Assembly (NCBI GenBank): GCA_965262315.1
Contig: CBDHFJ010000001.1
Span: 1 to 64,000, forward strand
DNA length: 64,000 bases
Source of the DNA: JBCCFK01 sp965262315
GTDB taxonomy: Bacteria > Actinomycetota > Acidimicrobiia > Acidimicrobiales > UBA8592
Direction of reading: 5' to 3'
Positions 55,187 to 63,284 of this stretch are shown in pieces. The stretch's first letter is position 1. Every line of letters begins with the position of its first letter. The translations under genes were made by a program, and so were the position numbers. Below the pieces are notes generated by a model. It saw nothing but the letters and a program-made list of their open reading frames with translations. It ran no database searches and was not told the DNA's origin.

Positions 55187-55788
55187 GGCTCGCAGGTCTG
55201 GGACAGGGGGACGGGCTCGAGACGCAGCACCGTCTCCTCACGGATGGTCCGACTGCCGACGAGCCCGGTCAGCGACGTGTAGACGCCCTGCACGTGGACG
55301 CCGATGTAGTCGGTGTGGCCTTCGCCGCCGCACGCCGCCTGGTCGAGCGGTGCCCACTCGGGGCCACTCACGAGGCTGAAGATCTCGGTGGTCTCGTCGT
55401 ACGTGAAGCGATAGCAGTCGACGCTGCAGGTGTCGACGTCGCCGGTGATCGGTGCGCCGGTGACGGGGTCGGCCTTGTAGATGGTGACGCGCTGGACGGA
55501 GTCGACCGGGAGGCCCTCCATCTTCCCCTCGAGGGCCGCGATCATGTCGAGGTGGTAGTTGGGCTCGCGGGCGAGCGTGGCGCCGATGCGGGCCGCGGCT
55601 CGGGCACCTTCGTTGTAGGTGTGGCTCTGCTGCCAGTACAGGCCGAACTCGAGCATCCCGAAGGTGATGAACACGAGAAGGGGCACCATGATGGCGGCCT
55701 CGACGGCCGCCGCTCCGCGGTCACGCAGTCGCCTGCCGCCCGCGCTGTCCCTCACGCGCCCTTCTTTCACAGGGTGCGGATCGGTCAT
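55183..55788 (-). CDS. TadE-like pseudopilin
   Basis: 201 residues. Prepilin-like N-terminus RGAAAVEAAIMVPLLVFITFGMLEFGL (about 23-50) with the conserved Glu of TadE at +5 relative to the processing region, then an extracytoplasmic domain with a C-x4-C pair (DTCSVDCYRFTYDETTE). First gene of the three-gene operon. Its C-terminal domain is paralogous to that of the third gene. Confidence 0.85.
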   Translation of the reverse strand: MTDPHPVKEGRVRDSAGGRRLRDRGAAAVEAAIMVPLLVFITFGMLEFGLYWQQSHTYNEGARAAARIGATLAREPNYHLDMIAALEGKMEGLPVDSVQRVTIYKADPVTGAPITGDVDTCSVDCYRFTYDETTEIFSLVSGPEWAPLDQAACGGEGHTDYIGVHVQGVYTSLTGLVGSRTIREETVLRLEPVPLSQTCEP

Positions 55789-55911
55789 GTGGGCCCGATG
55801 TGTAGGGGTTCAGCCGAGGTCGGACCGTTCGGCCCTGGTCCGTTCTCCCCGGCTGAGGTGGCCCACCCAGTGGTTGGGCCGGTGGACCCAGGTGGACCGA
55901 TGCAGTGTCAG

Positions 55912-56415
55912 TCAGCCCTCGGTCTCGCCGCCGTCGGGCTGCGCGTCCTGGTTGAGGTCGACGATGAGCTTGCCCTCAGCGGTGACGGTGGCGTCGTACT
56001 GCAGGAGCCCTGCGCCGTCGGGCGGGTAGGTGTCGGTGGGCATGCACGTGTCGCGGAACACCTGGTTGCCGATCTCCCAGAGCAGGCCGGTTTCGCAGCC
56101 CTCGGGGTCCGATGGGGAGCGGGCATCGAAGGCAGACCAACCGGCGACCACGTCGTCGCCGACGTGGTTGACATAGATCGGTCGGCTGCGGCTCAGTGAC
56201 GTGAAGAGCAGCGGCTGCTGATCGGCGTCGATGATGTCGGCGAAGCGCCTGGCGTCGCCGACTTCGAACACGTCGTCGCCCAGCTTGAACTGGACGTCGC
56301 CGCTGCCGGCGAGCCACACGATCACGAACAACAGGCCGACGCCGGCCGCCAGGCTGACGACGGCGAAGGCGATCGTCCGGGGCAGGTTGAGCTGGGGGCC
56401 TGAGGAAACTGGCAC
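55912..56415 (-). CDS. Membrane-anchored hypothetical protein
   Basis: 167 residues: one N-terminal helix (about 14-36, IAFAVVSLAAGVGLLFVIVWL), then an extracytoplasmic domain with two Cys (CETGLLW... DTC) that could form a disulfide and the sequence NQVFRDTCMPTDTYPPDGAGLLQY. The pattern loosely recalls small Rieske-like or cupredoxin-sized domains but no metal motif is present. Divergent from sucC. Confidence 0.65.
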   Translation of the reverse strand: MPVSSGPQLNLPRTIAFAVVSLAAGVGLLFVIVWLAGSGDVQFKLGDDVFEVGDARRFADIIDADQQPLLFTSLSRSRPIYVNHVGDDVVAGWSAFDARSPSDPEGCETGLLWEIGNQVFRDTCMPTDTYPPDGAGLLQYDATVTAEGKLIVDLNQDAQPDGGETEG

Positions 56416-56530
56416 GAACGTGATCCCAGAGTGGGGCGATGGAGGGTCGGTCCGCCCTAGTATCGCTCCGGCGCCCGGTGATCATGCAGTCGCGGGCCGA
56501 TGGAGTCACACCACAGGAGGCAATGACGCC

Positions 56531-57675
56531 GTGGATCTGTTCGAGTACCAGGGGAAGCAATTCTTCGCTTCCTATGGGATGCCGGTTTCTCCCGGTGAGA
56601 TCGCATTCTCGGTCGACGAGGCCGTCGCCGCAGCCGAGCGTCTGGGGACACCGGTCATGGTGAAGGCCCAGGTCCACACCGGTGGGCGAGGCAAGGCCGG
56701 CGGCGTGAAATTCGCGCCGGACATCGATGCCGTCCGTGAGCACGCCGGCAACATCTTGGGTCTGGACATCAAGGGCCACGTCGTGGGCCGGGTGTGGATC
56801 GAGAAGGCCTCCGACATCGCCGAGGAGTACTACGCCAGCTTCACGCTCGACCGCTCGGCCAAGAAGCACCTCGGCATGCTCTCCAAGGAGGGCGGTGTCG
56901 AGATCGAGACCGTCGCCGAGGAGAACCCCGACGCCATCGCCAAGATCTGGGTCGACCCGGTCGTCGGGCTCGAGCGAGGCGCAGTGCCGCGAGTGGGTCG
57001 CCGCCGCCAACCTGCCCGAGGCCGCGGTCGAGGGCTCGGTCGACATCCTGCAGAAGCTCTACACCGCCTACACCGAGGGCGACTGCCGACCTGGTCGAGA
57101 TCAACCCGCTGATCCTCACCCCCGAGGGCAAGCGTCCACGTGCTCGACGCCAAGGTCACCCTCGACGGCAACAGCACGTTCCGCCACGAGGACTACGAGC
57201 AGTACGACGAGACCCAGCCCCGCGACGAGCGCGAGACCGCGGCCCACGCCAAGGGCCTCCAGTACGTCGGTCTCGAGGGCAGTGTCGGTGTGATCGCCAA
57301 CGGCGCCGGCCTGGCGATGAGCACCGTCGACGTCGTCAATCAGGTGGGTGGCAGCCCCGCCAACTTCCTCGACATCGGCGGCGGCGCCAACGCCGACGTG
57401 ATGGCCGGGGCGCTCGAAGTCATCAACAACGACCCGAACGTCAAGGCGATCTTCATCAACATCTTCGGTGGCATCACCCGCGGCGAAGAGGTCGCCAACG
57501 GCATCCTCGAAGCCATGCAGCGCGTCACCATCGACTCGCCCGATCGTGATCCGCCTCGACGGCACCAACGCCGAGGAAGGCCGGGCCATCCTGGCAGCCG
57601 AACCTGTCCGACAGCCTGATGATGGAAGAGACCATGCTCGACGCGGCCCGCAAGGCCGTCGAGCTGGCCAGCTGA
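56531..57675 (+). CDS. sucC: Succinyl-CoA synthetase beta subunit, frame broken by five single-base insertions
   Basis: ADP/GDP-forming succinyl-CoA ligase beta subunit (TCA cycle). N-terminal ATP-grasp VDLFEYQGKQFFASYG, VKAQVHTGGRGKAGGVK; C-terminal SANFLDIGGGAN-type GGSPANFLDIGGGAN and INIFGGITRGE. The sequence is continuous with family members only if one base is removed at each of about 56975 (C), 57084 (T), 57133 (C), 57542 (G) and 57600 (G); the repaired protein is about 380 residues and ends AARKAVELAS. The codon pattern between the breaks is intact and purified, which argues for sequence error, not decay. GTG start after aggagg; a nearby ATG (56523) is out of frame. Confidence 0.85.
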
Positions 57676-57714
57676 ATCCGTCAACGAAGAGAAACAGAGA
57701 ACGAGGAGAACATC

Positions 57715-58601
57715 ATGAGCATCTTCGTCGACGAGAACACCAAGGTCATCTACCAGGGCCTCACCGGCTCCCAGGGCAGCTACTACGGCAAGCTCAACGC
57801 CGAGTACGGCACCCAGGTGGTCGCGGGCACCCACCCCAAGAAGGCGGGCACCGATGTCGACGGGGTGCCGATCTACGCTTCGGTGGCCGAGGCCAAGGAA
57901 GCCACCGGCGCCACCGCCACCTGCATCTTCATCCCCGCACCCGGTGTGCAGGGTGCGGTGCTCGAGGCGGCCGAGGCCGGCATCGAGTTCATCGTGGCCA
58001 TCACCGAAGGGGTGCCGGCCCACGACGAGGCCTACTTCTACAACAAGCTCCGTCGGGACCATCCCAACACTCGCCTGCTCGGCCCCAACTGCCCCGGCAT
58101 CATCAGCCCCGGCAAGTGCAACATCGGCATCACGGCCGGCCACATCGCCAAGCCCGGCGGACCGGTCGGCATCGTGAGCCGTTCCGGCACGCTCACCTAC
58201 CAGGCGCTTGTACGAGCTCAAGCAGAAGGACATCGGTGTCACGACGTGCGTCGGCATCGGTGGCGACCCCGTTCCGGGCACCTCGCTTCATCGACTGCCT
58301 GGAGGCCTTCGAGGCCGACCCCGACACCAAGGCCGTGATGATGATCGGCGAGATCGGCGGGTCGGCCGAGGAAGAGGCCGCCGAGTTCATCAAGAACAAC
58401 ATGACGAAGCCGGTCTCGAGCTACATCGCGGGTGTGACCGCGCCCCCCGGCAAGAAGATGGGCCACGCCGGCGCCATCGTCTCTGGTGGCAAAGGCACGG
58501 CCCAGGCCAAGATGGAGGCCCTCGAGGACGCAGGCGTGAAGGTGGGCCAGAACCCCACCGAAGCCGGCGAACTCATGGCCGAGATCGTCGCCGGGCTCTG
58601 A
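57715..58601 (+). CDS. sucD: Succinyl-CoA synthetase alpha subunit, frame broken by two single-base insertions
   Basis: Alpha subunit carrying the phosphohistidine. N-terminal CoA-binding Rossmann domain (IYQGLTGSQGSYYG, AEAGIEFIVAITEGVPAHDE, LGPNCPGIISPG), then GIGGDPVPGTSFIDCLEAF and the active-site His in KKMGHAGAIVSGGKGTA. Removing one T at about 58208 (ALYELKQKD) and one C at 58286 (GTSFIDC) restores a 294-residue protein. SD gaggagaa precedes the ATG. 39 bases after sucC. The stop lies at the first base of the 113-bp tandem repeat. Confidence 0.87.
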
Positions 58602-58981
58602 GACTCGCCCGGCGGGGCTCCGCCCCATTTTGCCGGGCTCACGTACCGAGTCATCTTCGTCGCAATCGCAGCGTCGTCGCTGGCGCTCCTTGGGCTGCTC
58701 TGCGGATTGGCTGAGACTCGCCCGGCGGGGCTCCGCCCCATTTTGCCGGGCTCACGTACCGAGTCATCTTCGTCGCAATCGCAGCGTCGTCGCTGGCGCT
58801 CCTTGGGCTGCTCTGCGGATTGGCTGAGACTCGCCCGGCGGGGCTCCGCCCCATTTTGCCGGGCTCACGTACCGAGTCATCTTCGTCGCAATCGCAGCGT
58901 CGTCGCTGGCGCTCCTTGGGCTGCTCTGCGGATTGGCTGAGACTCGCCCGGCGGGGCTCCGCCCCATTTTGCCGGGCTCAC
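58600..58981 (+). repeat. 113-bp tandem repeat, three full copies plus a partial fourth
   Basis: Units start at 58600, 58713, 58826 and 58939 and look identical. Each begins with the nested hairpin gcccggc-ggggc-tcc-gcccc-atttt-gccgggc and ends gcggattggct. Chance frames through it give repeating peptides, so nothing is coded. A partial copy is followed directly by the terminator hairpin. Confidence 0.95.
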
Positions 58982-59478
58982 CGAACGCGAGAACGCCCGC
59001 CCCGTGAGGGGCGGGCGTTCGTCGTGAATCCCGAGCTGATCTTGGTGGGATTGATCAGGTGAGGCTCAGAAGGTGCGAGGCGGCTCGGCGGGAGCGGTGG
59101 ACTCGCTTTGTCGATGAAGCCGCCGACGGCGATCGCAGCCGACCCGAGGGTGGCCAGGATCGACCCGATCTTGAACCCTTCGGCCATGAACAGCAAGCCG
59201 AAGCTGATCAGGAAGGCCGCAGCGCCGAGCGCCATGGCGAACTTGACCGGGGTGAAGCCGAGTAGGTCCGACGGCAGGCTGACCTGGGGTGCGAACGCCC
59301 CGATGGCGCCCACCGCGATGGCGACGCCCGAGATCACCAGCAGGAAGAACCCGAGGAGGCCACGATCCCAGGCGTTGAACCCGAACGGGCCGAGCGACTG
59401 CCAGTCGAGGAAGCTCCCGATCAACAAGACCAGACCGCCGGCCATCAGCGCGATCTGGGAAGGTTTGAGTGAATCCAT
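58978..59478 (-). CDS. Small four-helix membrane protein (paralogue of next gene), C-terminus probably frame-shifted
   Basis: Four hydrophobic helices in the first 125 residues (IALMAGGLVLLIGSFLDW, LLGFFLLVISGVAIAVGAIGAF, FAMALGAAAFLISFGLLFM, ILATLGSAAIAVGGFID). After DKAS the frame runs on for 40 polar residues through the terminator hairpin to 58978, whereas another frame ends naturally at 59066 with EPPRTF-stop; a small indel near 59095 is likely. SD ggagga precedes ATG 59478. Function unknown; homologues are small conserved membrane proteins of actinobacteria. Confidence 0.75.
   Translation of the reverse strand: MDSLKPSQIALMAGGLVLLIGSFLDWQSLGPFGFNAWDRGLLGFFLLVISGVAIAVGAIGAFAPQVSLPSDLLGFTPVKFAMALGAAAFLISFGLLFMAEGFKIGSILATLGSAAIAVGGFIDKASPPLPPSRLAPSEPHLINPTKISSGFTTNARPSRGGRSRVR
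58991..59020. terminator. Perfect 13-bp terminator hairpin
   Basis: gaacgcccgcccc-gtga-ggggcgggcgttc, between sucD (+) and two convergent membrane genes (-). Bidirectional by symmetry. Confidence 0.85.
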
Positions 59479-59490
59479 GATGTGTCCTCC

Positions 59491-59892
59491 TCAGATCGCG
59501 GTCGTGCTCGACGACGACGGGTTGCGCAGCGCCAGGATGACGCCGACGAGGGCGACGGCGGCGCCGATCCAGGTCAGATGGAGCCCGATCTTGGTGCCGG
59601 ACTCGGTGAGCAGACTGAAGGCGAAGATGAAGACGGCAAGCGCCTCGATGAAGCCCAACTGATCGAGGGACAGCCCGGCGATCTGGTCAGGCAGCGACGT
59701 CGACGGGCTGAAGGCCCGAATGGCGCCGACGGCGGCCAGTCCGATGCCGATCAGCAACGCGATGATGCCGAAGAGACCGTTGAAGTCGGTGTTGAGCCCG
59801 CCGATGCCGGGCCCCCAGTCAAGGATCGTCCCAAGCGCTATCAGCACGCCGCCGCCCAGTTGGAGCAGAGGGGCCGGATTGGATGTGTCCAA
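59491..59892 (-). CDS. Small four-helix membrane protein
   Basis: 133 residues, four helices with the same start (LLQLGGGVLIALGTILDWG) and layout as the gene 12 bases downstream; the two arose by tandem duplication. TTG start at 59892 is set by ggaggt nine bases upstream. Ends in a Ser/Thr tail. Role unknown. Confidence 0.78.
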   Translation of the reverse strand: MDTSNPAPLLQLGGGVLIALGTILDWGPGIGGLNTDFNGLFGIIALLIGIGLAAVGAIRAFSPSTSLPDQIAGLSLDQLGFIEALAVFIFAFSLLTESGTKIGLHLTWIGAAVALVGVILALRNPSSSSTTAI

Positions 59893-60021
59893 GGTGCATT
59901 ACCTCCCGCACGTTGTCTGCGCCGACACTAGTGCGGGTCCCGGGGATGCTTCAGGTTTCGCTCACCTGTCGTCGCCGTGCGGCCACCCGGCGAAGTCGCC
60001 CCCGGGCCGAGGGAACCACGG

Positions 60022-60027
60022 TAGGTT
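60022..60027 (+). promoter_or_regulatory. Leaderless-type -10 hexamer of purN
   Basis: TAGGTT seven bases before GTG 60035, no SD; helps fix the start against the long upstream open frame. Confidence 0.55.
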
Positions 60028-60034
60028 TCTGCCG

Positions 60035-60646
60035 GTGCGAGTAGGGGTGCTGGTCTCGGGCAGCGGGACCATTCTCGACGCCATGCTCGAAGCCGGGGTG
60101 CCGGTCGAGCTGGTCGTCGTCGACCGACCCTGCGGGGGCCAGGACGTGGCCGACCGCCACGGGGTGCCGCAGGTGCTGCTCCAGCGCGCCAGCTTCGGCG
60201 CCGACTTCGACCGGCACGCCTACACCGTCGACCTCACCAAGGTCCTGGTGGACGCCGGCGTCGACCTGGTGGTCATGGCCGGCTTCGGCACGATCCTCGA
60301 CGACCCCATCTACGAGCGGTACCCGGGCCAGGTCCTCAACACCCATCCGGCACTGCTTCCGAGCTTCCCCGGCTGGCACGGCGTCCGCGACGCGCTCGCC
60401 CACGGCGTCAAGGTCACCGGGTGCACCGTGCACGTCGCCACCCGCGAGGTCGACGCGGGCCCGATCCTGGCGCAGGAGCCCGTCCGGGTGCTGCCCGACG
60501 ACACCGAGGACACGCTCCACGAACGCATCAAGGTGGCCGAACGCCAGCTCTACGTGGAGACGGTCCAGGCGATCCTGGGCCGCGGCTGGGTGCTCGAGCC
60601 CGGCGATCAGAACGACACCGACACAACCCAGGGAGCAACGCAGTGA
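60035..60646 (+). CDS. purN: Phosphoribosylglycinamide formyltransferase (GART)
   Basis: Transfers formyl from 10-formyl-THF to GAR (step 3). N-terminal VGVLVSGSGTILDAM phosphate loop, catalytic Asn/His in LNTHPALLPSFPG and Asp in TREVDAGPIL. 203 residues. The GTG at 60035 gives the standard family start. Overlaps purH by the GTGA at its stop. Confidence 0.95.
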   Translation: MRVGVLVSGSGTILDAMLEAGVPVELVVVDRPCGGQDVADRHGVPQVLLQRASFGADFDRHAYTVDLTKVLVDAGVDLVVMAGFGTILDDPIYERYPGQVLNTHPALLPSFPGWHGVRDALAHGVKVTGCTVHVATREVDAGPILAQEPVRVLPDDTEDTLHERIKVAERQLYVETVQAILGRGWVLEPGDQNDTDTTQGATQ

Positions 60647-62184
60647 GAGCACTGTTGTCCGTGTACGACAAGACCGGCGTGGTCGAGCTGGCCAAGGGCC
60701 TGCACGAGCAGGGCTGGGAGCTCGTCTCCAGCGGTGGCACCGCCCGGGTCATCGCCGAGGCCGGGGTTCCGGTGGTCGACGTCGCCGAGTACACCGGCTC
60801 ACCGATCATGCTCGGTCACCGGGTGGTCACGCTCCATCCCCGCATCCACGGCGGCATCCTCGCCGACCGCGACGACCCCGAGCACCGGGCCGACCTGGAG
60901 ACCCATGGGATCGATCCGATCGATCTGGTGGTCGGCAACCTGTATCCGTTCGCGTCGAGCGTCGACGAGTTCCAGTACTCCGCCCAACACCGGGAGGAGC
61001 TGATCGACATCGGTGGGCCCACGATGGTCCGGGCCGCGGCCAAGAACCATCAACACGTCGGTGTGGTGGTCGACCCCGCCGACTACGACATCGTCCTGGC
61101 CGAGATCACCAACGGTGGCACCCTGTCGCCCGGCACCCGCCGTGGCCTCGCCCGCAAGGCGTTCGCGCACACGGCCGAGTACGACGCCGCGATCGTCAGC
61201 TGGTTCGACGAAACCGACGAGGCCGATGATGCGGAGGACCCGCTTCCCGACTCGCTCCATCTGGCGCTCGATCGCGTCCAGGATCTGCGATACGGCGAGA
61301 ACCCCCATCAGGTGGGTGCCCGGTACCGGTTCAGTGCGGGCGGCGGCTGGTGGGACCAGGCCACCCAGCACCACGGCAAAGACCTCAGCTACCTGAACCT
61401 GTTCGACACCGAGGCTGCCTGGAAGCTCGCGTGGTCGGTGGGCCAGGGCGAGCCGACGGTCACGGTGATCAAGCACGCCAACCCGTGTGGCGTGGCCAGC
61501 CACGACGACATCGCCGAGGCGTATCGGCGCGCCAATGCCTGCGATCCGGTGTCGGCCTTCGGGGGCATCGTGGCGGCCAACCGGGAGGTGCCGCTCGAGC
61601 TGGCCGAGGCGCTCGGCGAGGTGTTCACCGAGGTCATCGTCGCCCCCGGCTTCACCGACGACGCCATGGCCAAGCTCCAGGAGAAGAAGAACCTCCGGAT
61701 CATCGAGGCACCCGCCCCCGGCTTCCCCTTGCTGGACATCCGGTCCATCGACGGCGGCTTCCTCGTGCAGACGGCCGACCGCATCGTGGGTACCCGCGAC
61801 GAGTGGAGCGTGGCCACCGATCGCTCGCCCACGGAGGCCGAGTGGGCAGATCTCCAGTTCGCCTGGGAGGTCGCGGCCCGTGTCAGCTCGAACACGATCG
61901 TGTTGGCCAAGGATCGGCAAGCGTTCGGCATCGGCGCGGGGCAGCAGAACCGGCGCGACGCCGGCCGCATCGCAGCCGAGAAGGCCGATGGCCGAGCGGC
62001 GGGCGGTGCCTGTGCTTCCGACGCGTTCTTCCCGTTCCGCGACGGGCTCGACACCGCCATCGAGGCCGGATGCACCGCGGTCATTCAACCCGGCGGCTCG
62101 GTGCGCGACGACGAGGTGATCGCCGCGGCCAACGAAGCCGGGATGGCGATGGTCTTCACCGGCGAACGCCACTTCAAGCACTGA
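60643..62184 (+). CDS. purH: Bifunctional AICAR formyltransferase / IMP cyclohydrolase
   Basis: Last two steps to IMP. Residues 1-190: MGS-like cyclohydrolase (LLSVYDKTGVVELAKGL, SSGGTARVI, VTLHPRIHGGIL). Residues 195-513: formyltransferase with VIKHANPCGVAS (catalytic Lys-His), DPVSAFGGIVAAN and the terminal IQPGGSVRDDEVI. 513 residues, intact. Coupled to purN; the formyl donor for both is made via FolD encoded 1.1 kb downstream. Confidence 0.97.
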   Translation: MRALLSVYDKTGVVELAKGLHEQGWELVSSGGTARVIAEAGVPVVDVAEYTGSPIMLGHRVVTLHPRIHGGILADRDDPEHRADLETHGIDPIDLVVGNLYPFASSVDEFQYSAQHREELIDIGGPTMVRAAAKNHQHVGVVVDPADYDIVLAEITNGGTLSPGTRRGLARKAFAHTAEYDAAIVSWFDETDEADDAEDPLPDSLHLALDRVQDLRYGENPHQVGARYRFSAGGGWWDQATQHHGKDLSYLNLFDTEAAWKLAWSVGQGEPTVTVIKHANPCGVASHDDIAEAYRRANACDPVSAFGGIVAANREVPLELAEALGEVFTEVIVAPGFTDDAMAKLQEKKNLRIIEAPAPGFPLLDIRSIDGGFLVQTADRIVGTRDEWSVATDRSPTEAEWADLQFAWEVAARVSSNTIVLAKDRQAFGIGAGQQNRRDAGRIAAEKADGRAAGGACASDAFFPFRDGLDTAIEAGCTAVIQPGGSVRDDEVIAAANEAGMAMVFTGERHFKH

Positions 62185-62193
62185 TCCCTCGCT

Positions 62194-62337
62194 GGTTCTG
62201 CAAATTGGGCTGGTTCTGCACGTGTGGGGTGCGGGTGCTGCCCGGTTTCGGACCGGGGCTCGTGCGGTTCTGCAAATTGGGCTGGTTCTGCACGTGTGGG
62301 GTGCAGTCTCTGCCCAGTTTCGGACCGGGGCTCTGGT
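62194..62337. repeat. REP-like repeat family B, two 72-bp tandem copies
   Basis: ggttctgcaaattgggctgg starts copies at 62194 and 62266; each continues tctgcacgtgtggggtgc and cggaccggggct. Related copies at 63.05-63.17 kb. Confidence 0.85.
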
Positions 62338-62365
62338 CGTTCGGCAGGTCTGCGAGGATGTGTCG

Positions 62366-62998
62366 ATGCGCGAAGTCCGGGCGCCGGATGGATACGTCTG
62401 GGAGTGCTTCATCGAGTGGGAGGGGCGGCGGCCGTTGCATCGGGCATTCCGTCGACTCCGGGAGCATCGTGAGGCTCGGGCACAGCAGCAGGCGCGGACC
62501 TCGTCGGACGGCTCGATGGACATTGCGGGCGGCTGCCTCGATGTGTTGTCCGTCGTCGACTTCGTCGCCGCCATCGCGTTGGTCGTCGGCCTCGTCACCC
62601 TGCTGATCATCGCCGGCCCCTGGATCGGATTCGTCCTGTTCGGGGTGGTGGAGCTCGGCATCATTCTGGTGCTCGTGGGGGCGGGCTTCCTCGCCCGCAC
62701 CCTGCTCCGCCGGCCCTGGCGGGTCGTGGCCGTCAACGAGACCGGCGAGCTGTGGGCCTTCCGACAGGTCGGCTGGTTCGCCAGCCGCGAGCTCGTCCGT
62801 CAGGTGGCCGACCAGTTGGGCGATGGCCGTGACCCGGCCGACATCCTTCCTGAAGCGCTGGAGGCGGGTTCACCGTATCGACTCGACCCCGATGCTCCGG
62901 TCGGGCTCCTCGCCAAGCCGTGGGCCCGTGTCGCCGCCGTCGGATTCATCGTCGCCTGCGTCGTGAGCTGGATCGCCGTGCTCGCTGCGCGGGGCTGA
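62366..62998 (+). CDS. Hypothetical membrane protein
   Basis: 210 residues: a charged N-terminal 50 (PDGYVWECFIEWEGRRPLHRAFRRLREHREARAQQQ), two or three hydrophobic helices in the middle (about 62-110), a cytosolic stretch with RPWRVVAVNETGELWAFRQVGW and a final helix (about 187-207). No known family recognised; it resembles small envelope-stress or DUF-type proteins with an intracellular loop. GAGGAT ends 6 bases before the ATG. Flanked on both sides by repeat family B. Confidence 0.7.
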   Translation: MREVRAPDGYVWECFIEWEGRRPLHRAFRRLREHREARAQQQARTSSDGSMDIAGGCLDVLSVVDFVAAIALVVGLVTLLIIAGPWIGFVLFGVVELGIILVLVGAGFLARTLLRRPWRVVAVNETGELWAFRQVGWFASRELVRQVADQLGDGRDPADILPEALEAGSPYRLDPDAPVGLLAKPWARVAAVGFIVACVVSWIAVLAARG

Positions 62999-63049
62999 CC
63001 GCACGACGTCGCCCCCACCACATCTACGCCGAGTGTTCGGCCCGCCTGC

Positions 63050-63168
63050 GACATTGGGCCAGTTCTGCACCTGTGGGGTGTGGTTTCGGCCCGATTTCGG
63101 GACGCGTTCGGCCCGCCCGACCTGTGGGGTGTGGTTTCGGGATGCGGCCGGCCCGATTTCGGGCGGGG
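63050..63168. repeat. REP-like repeat family B, two degenerate copies
   Basis: ttgggccagttctgcacctg-tggggtgtggtttcggcccgatttcggga (from 63054) and a partial cctgtggggtgtggtttcgg (63121) ending in cccgatttcgggcgg. Lies in the 286-base gap before folD. Confidence 0.75.
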
Positions 63169-63284
63169 ACGGGCGGAAGCGGCGAGAACGGTGGAAGGCG
63201 ACGCGTGCTGCGTCATCACTGGATGGGGCGTTGTCATCGGTGGCATTGGCGGAGGCTGACCCGGGCTCTGTCATCATGTGCGCC

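Noticed and set aside
56531..58601. Programmed frameshifting in sucC/sucD
   Set aside because: Seven sites with no common slippery sequence in genes never known to frameshift; sequence error explains them better.
58600..58981. Possible CRISPR array
   Set aside because: The repeats are directly adjacent 113-bp units with no variable spacers, and no cas gene is nearby.
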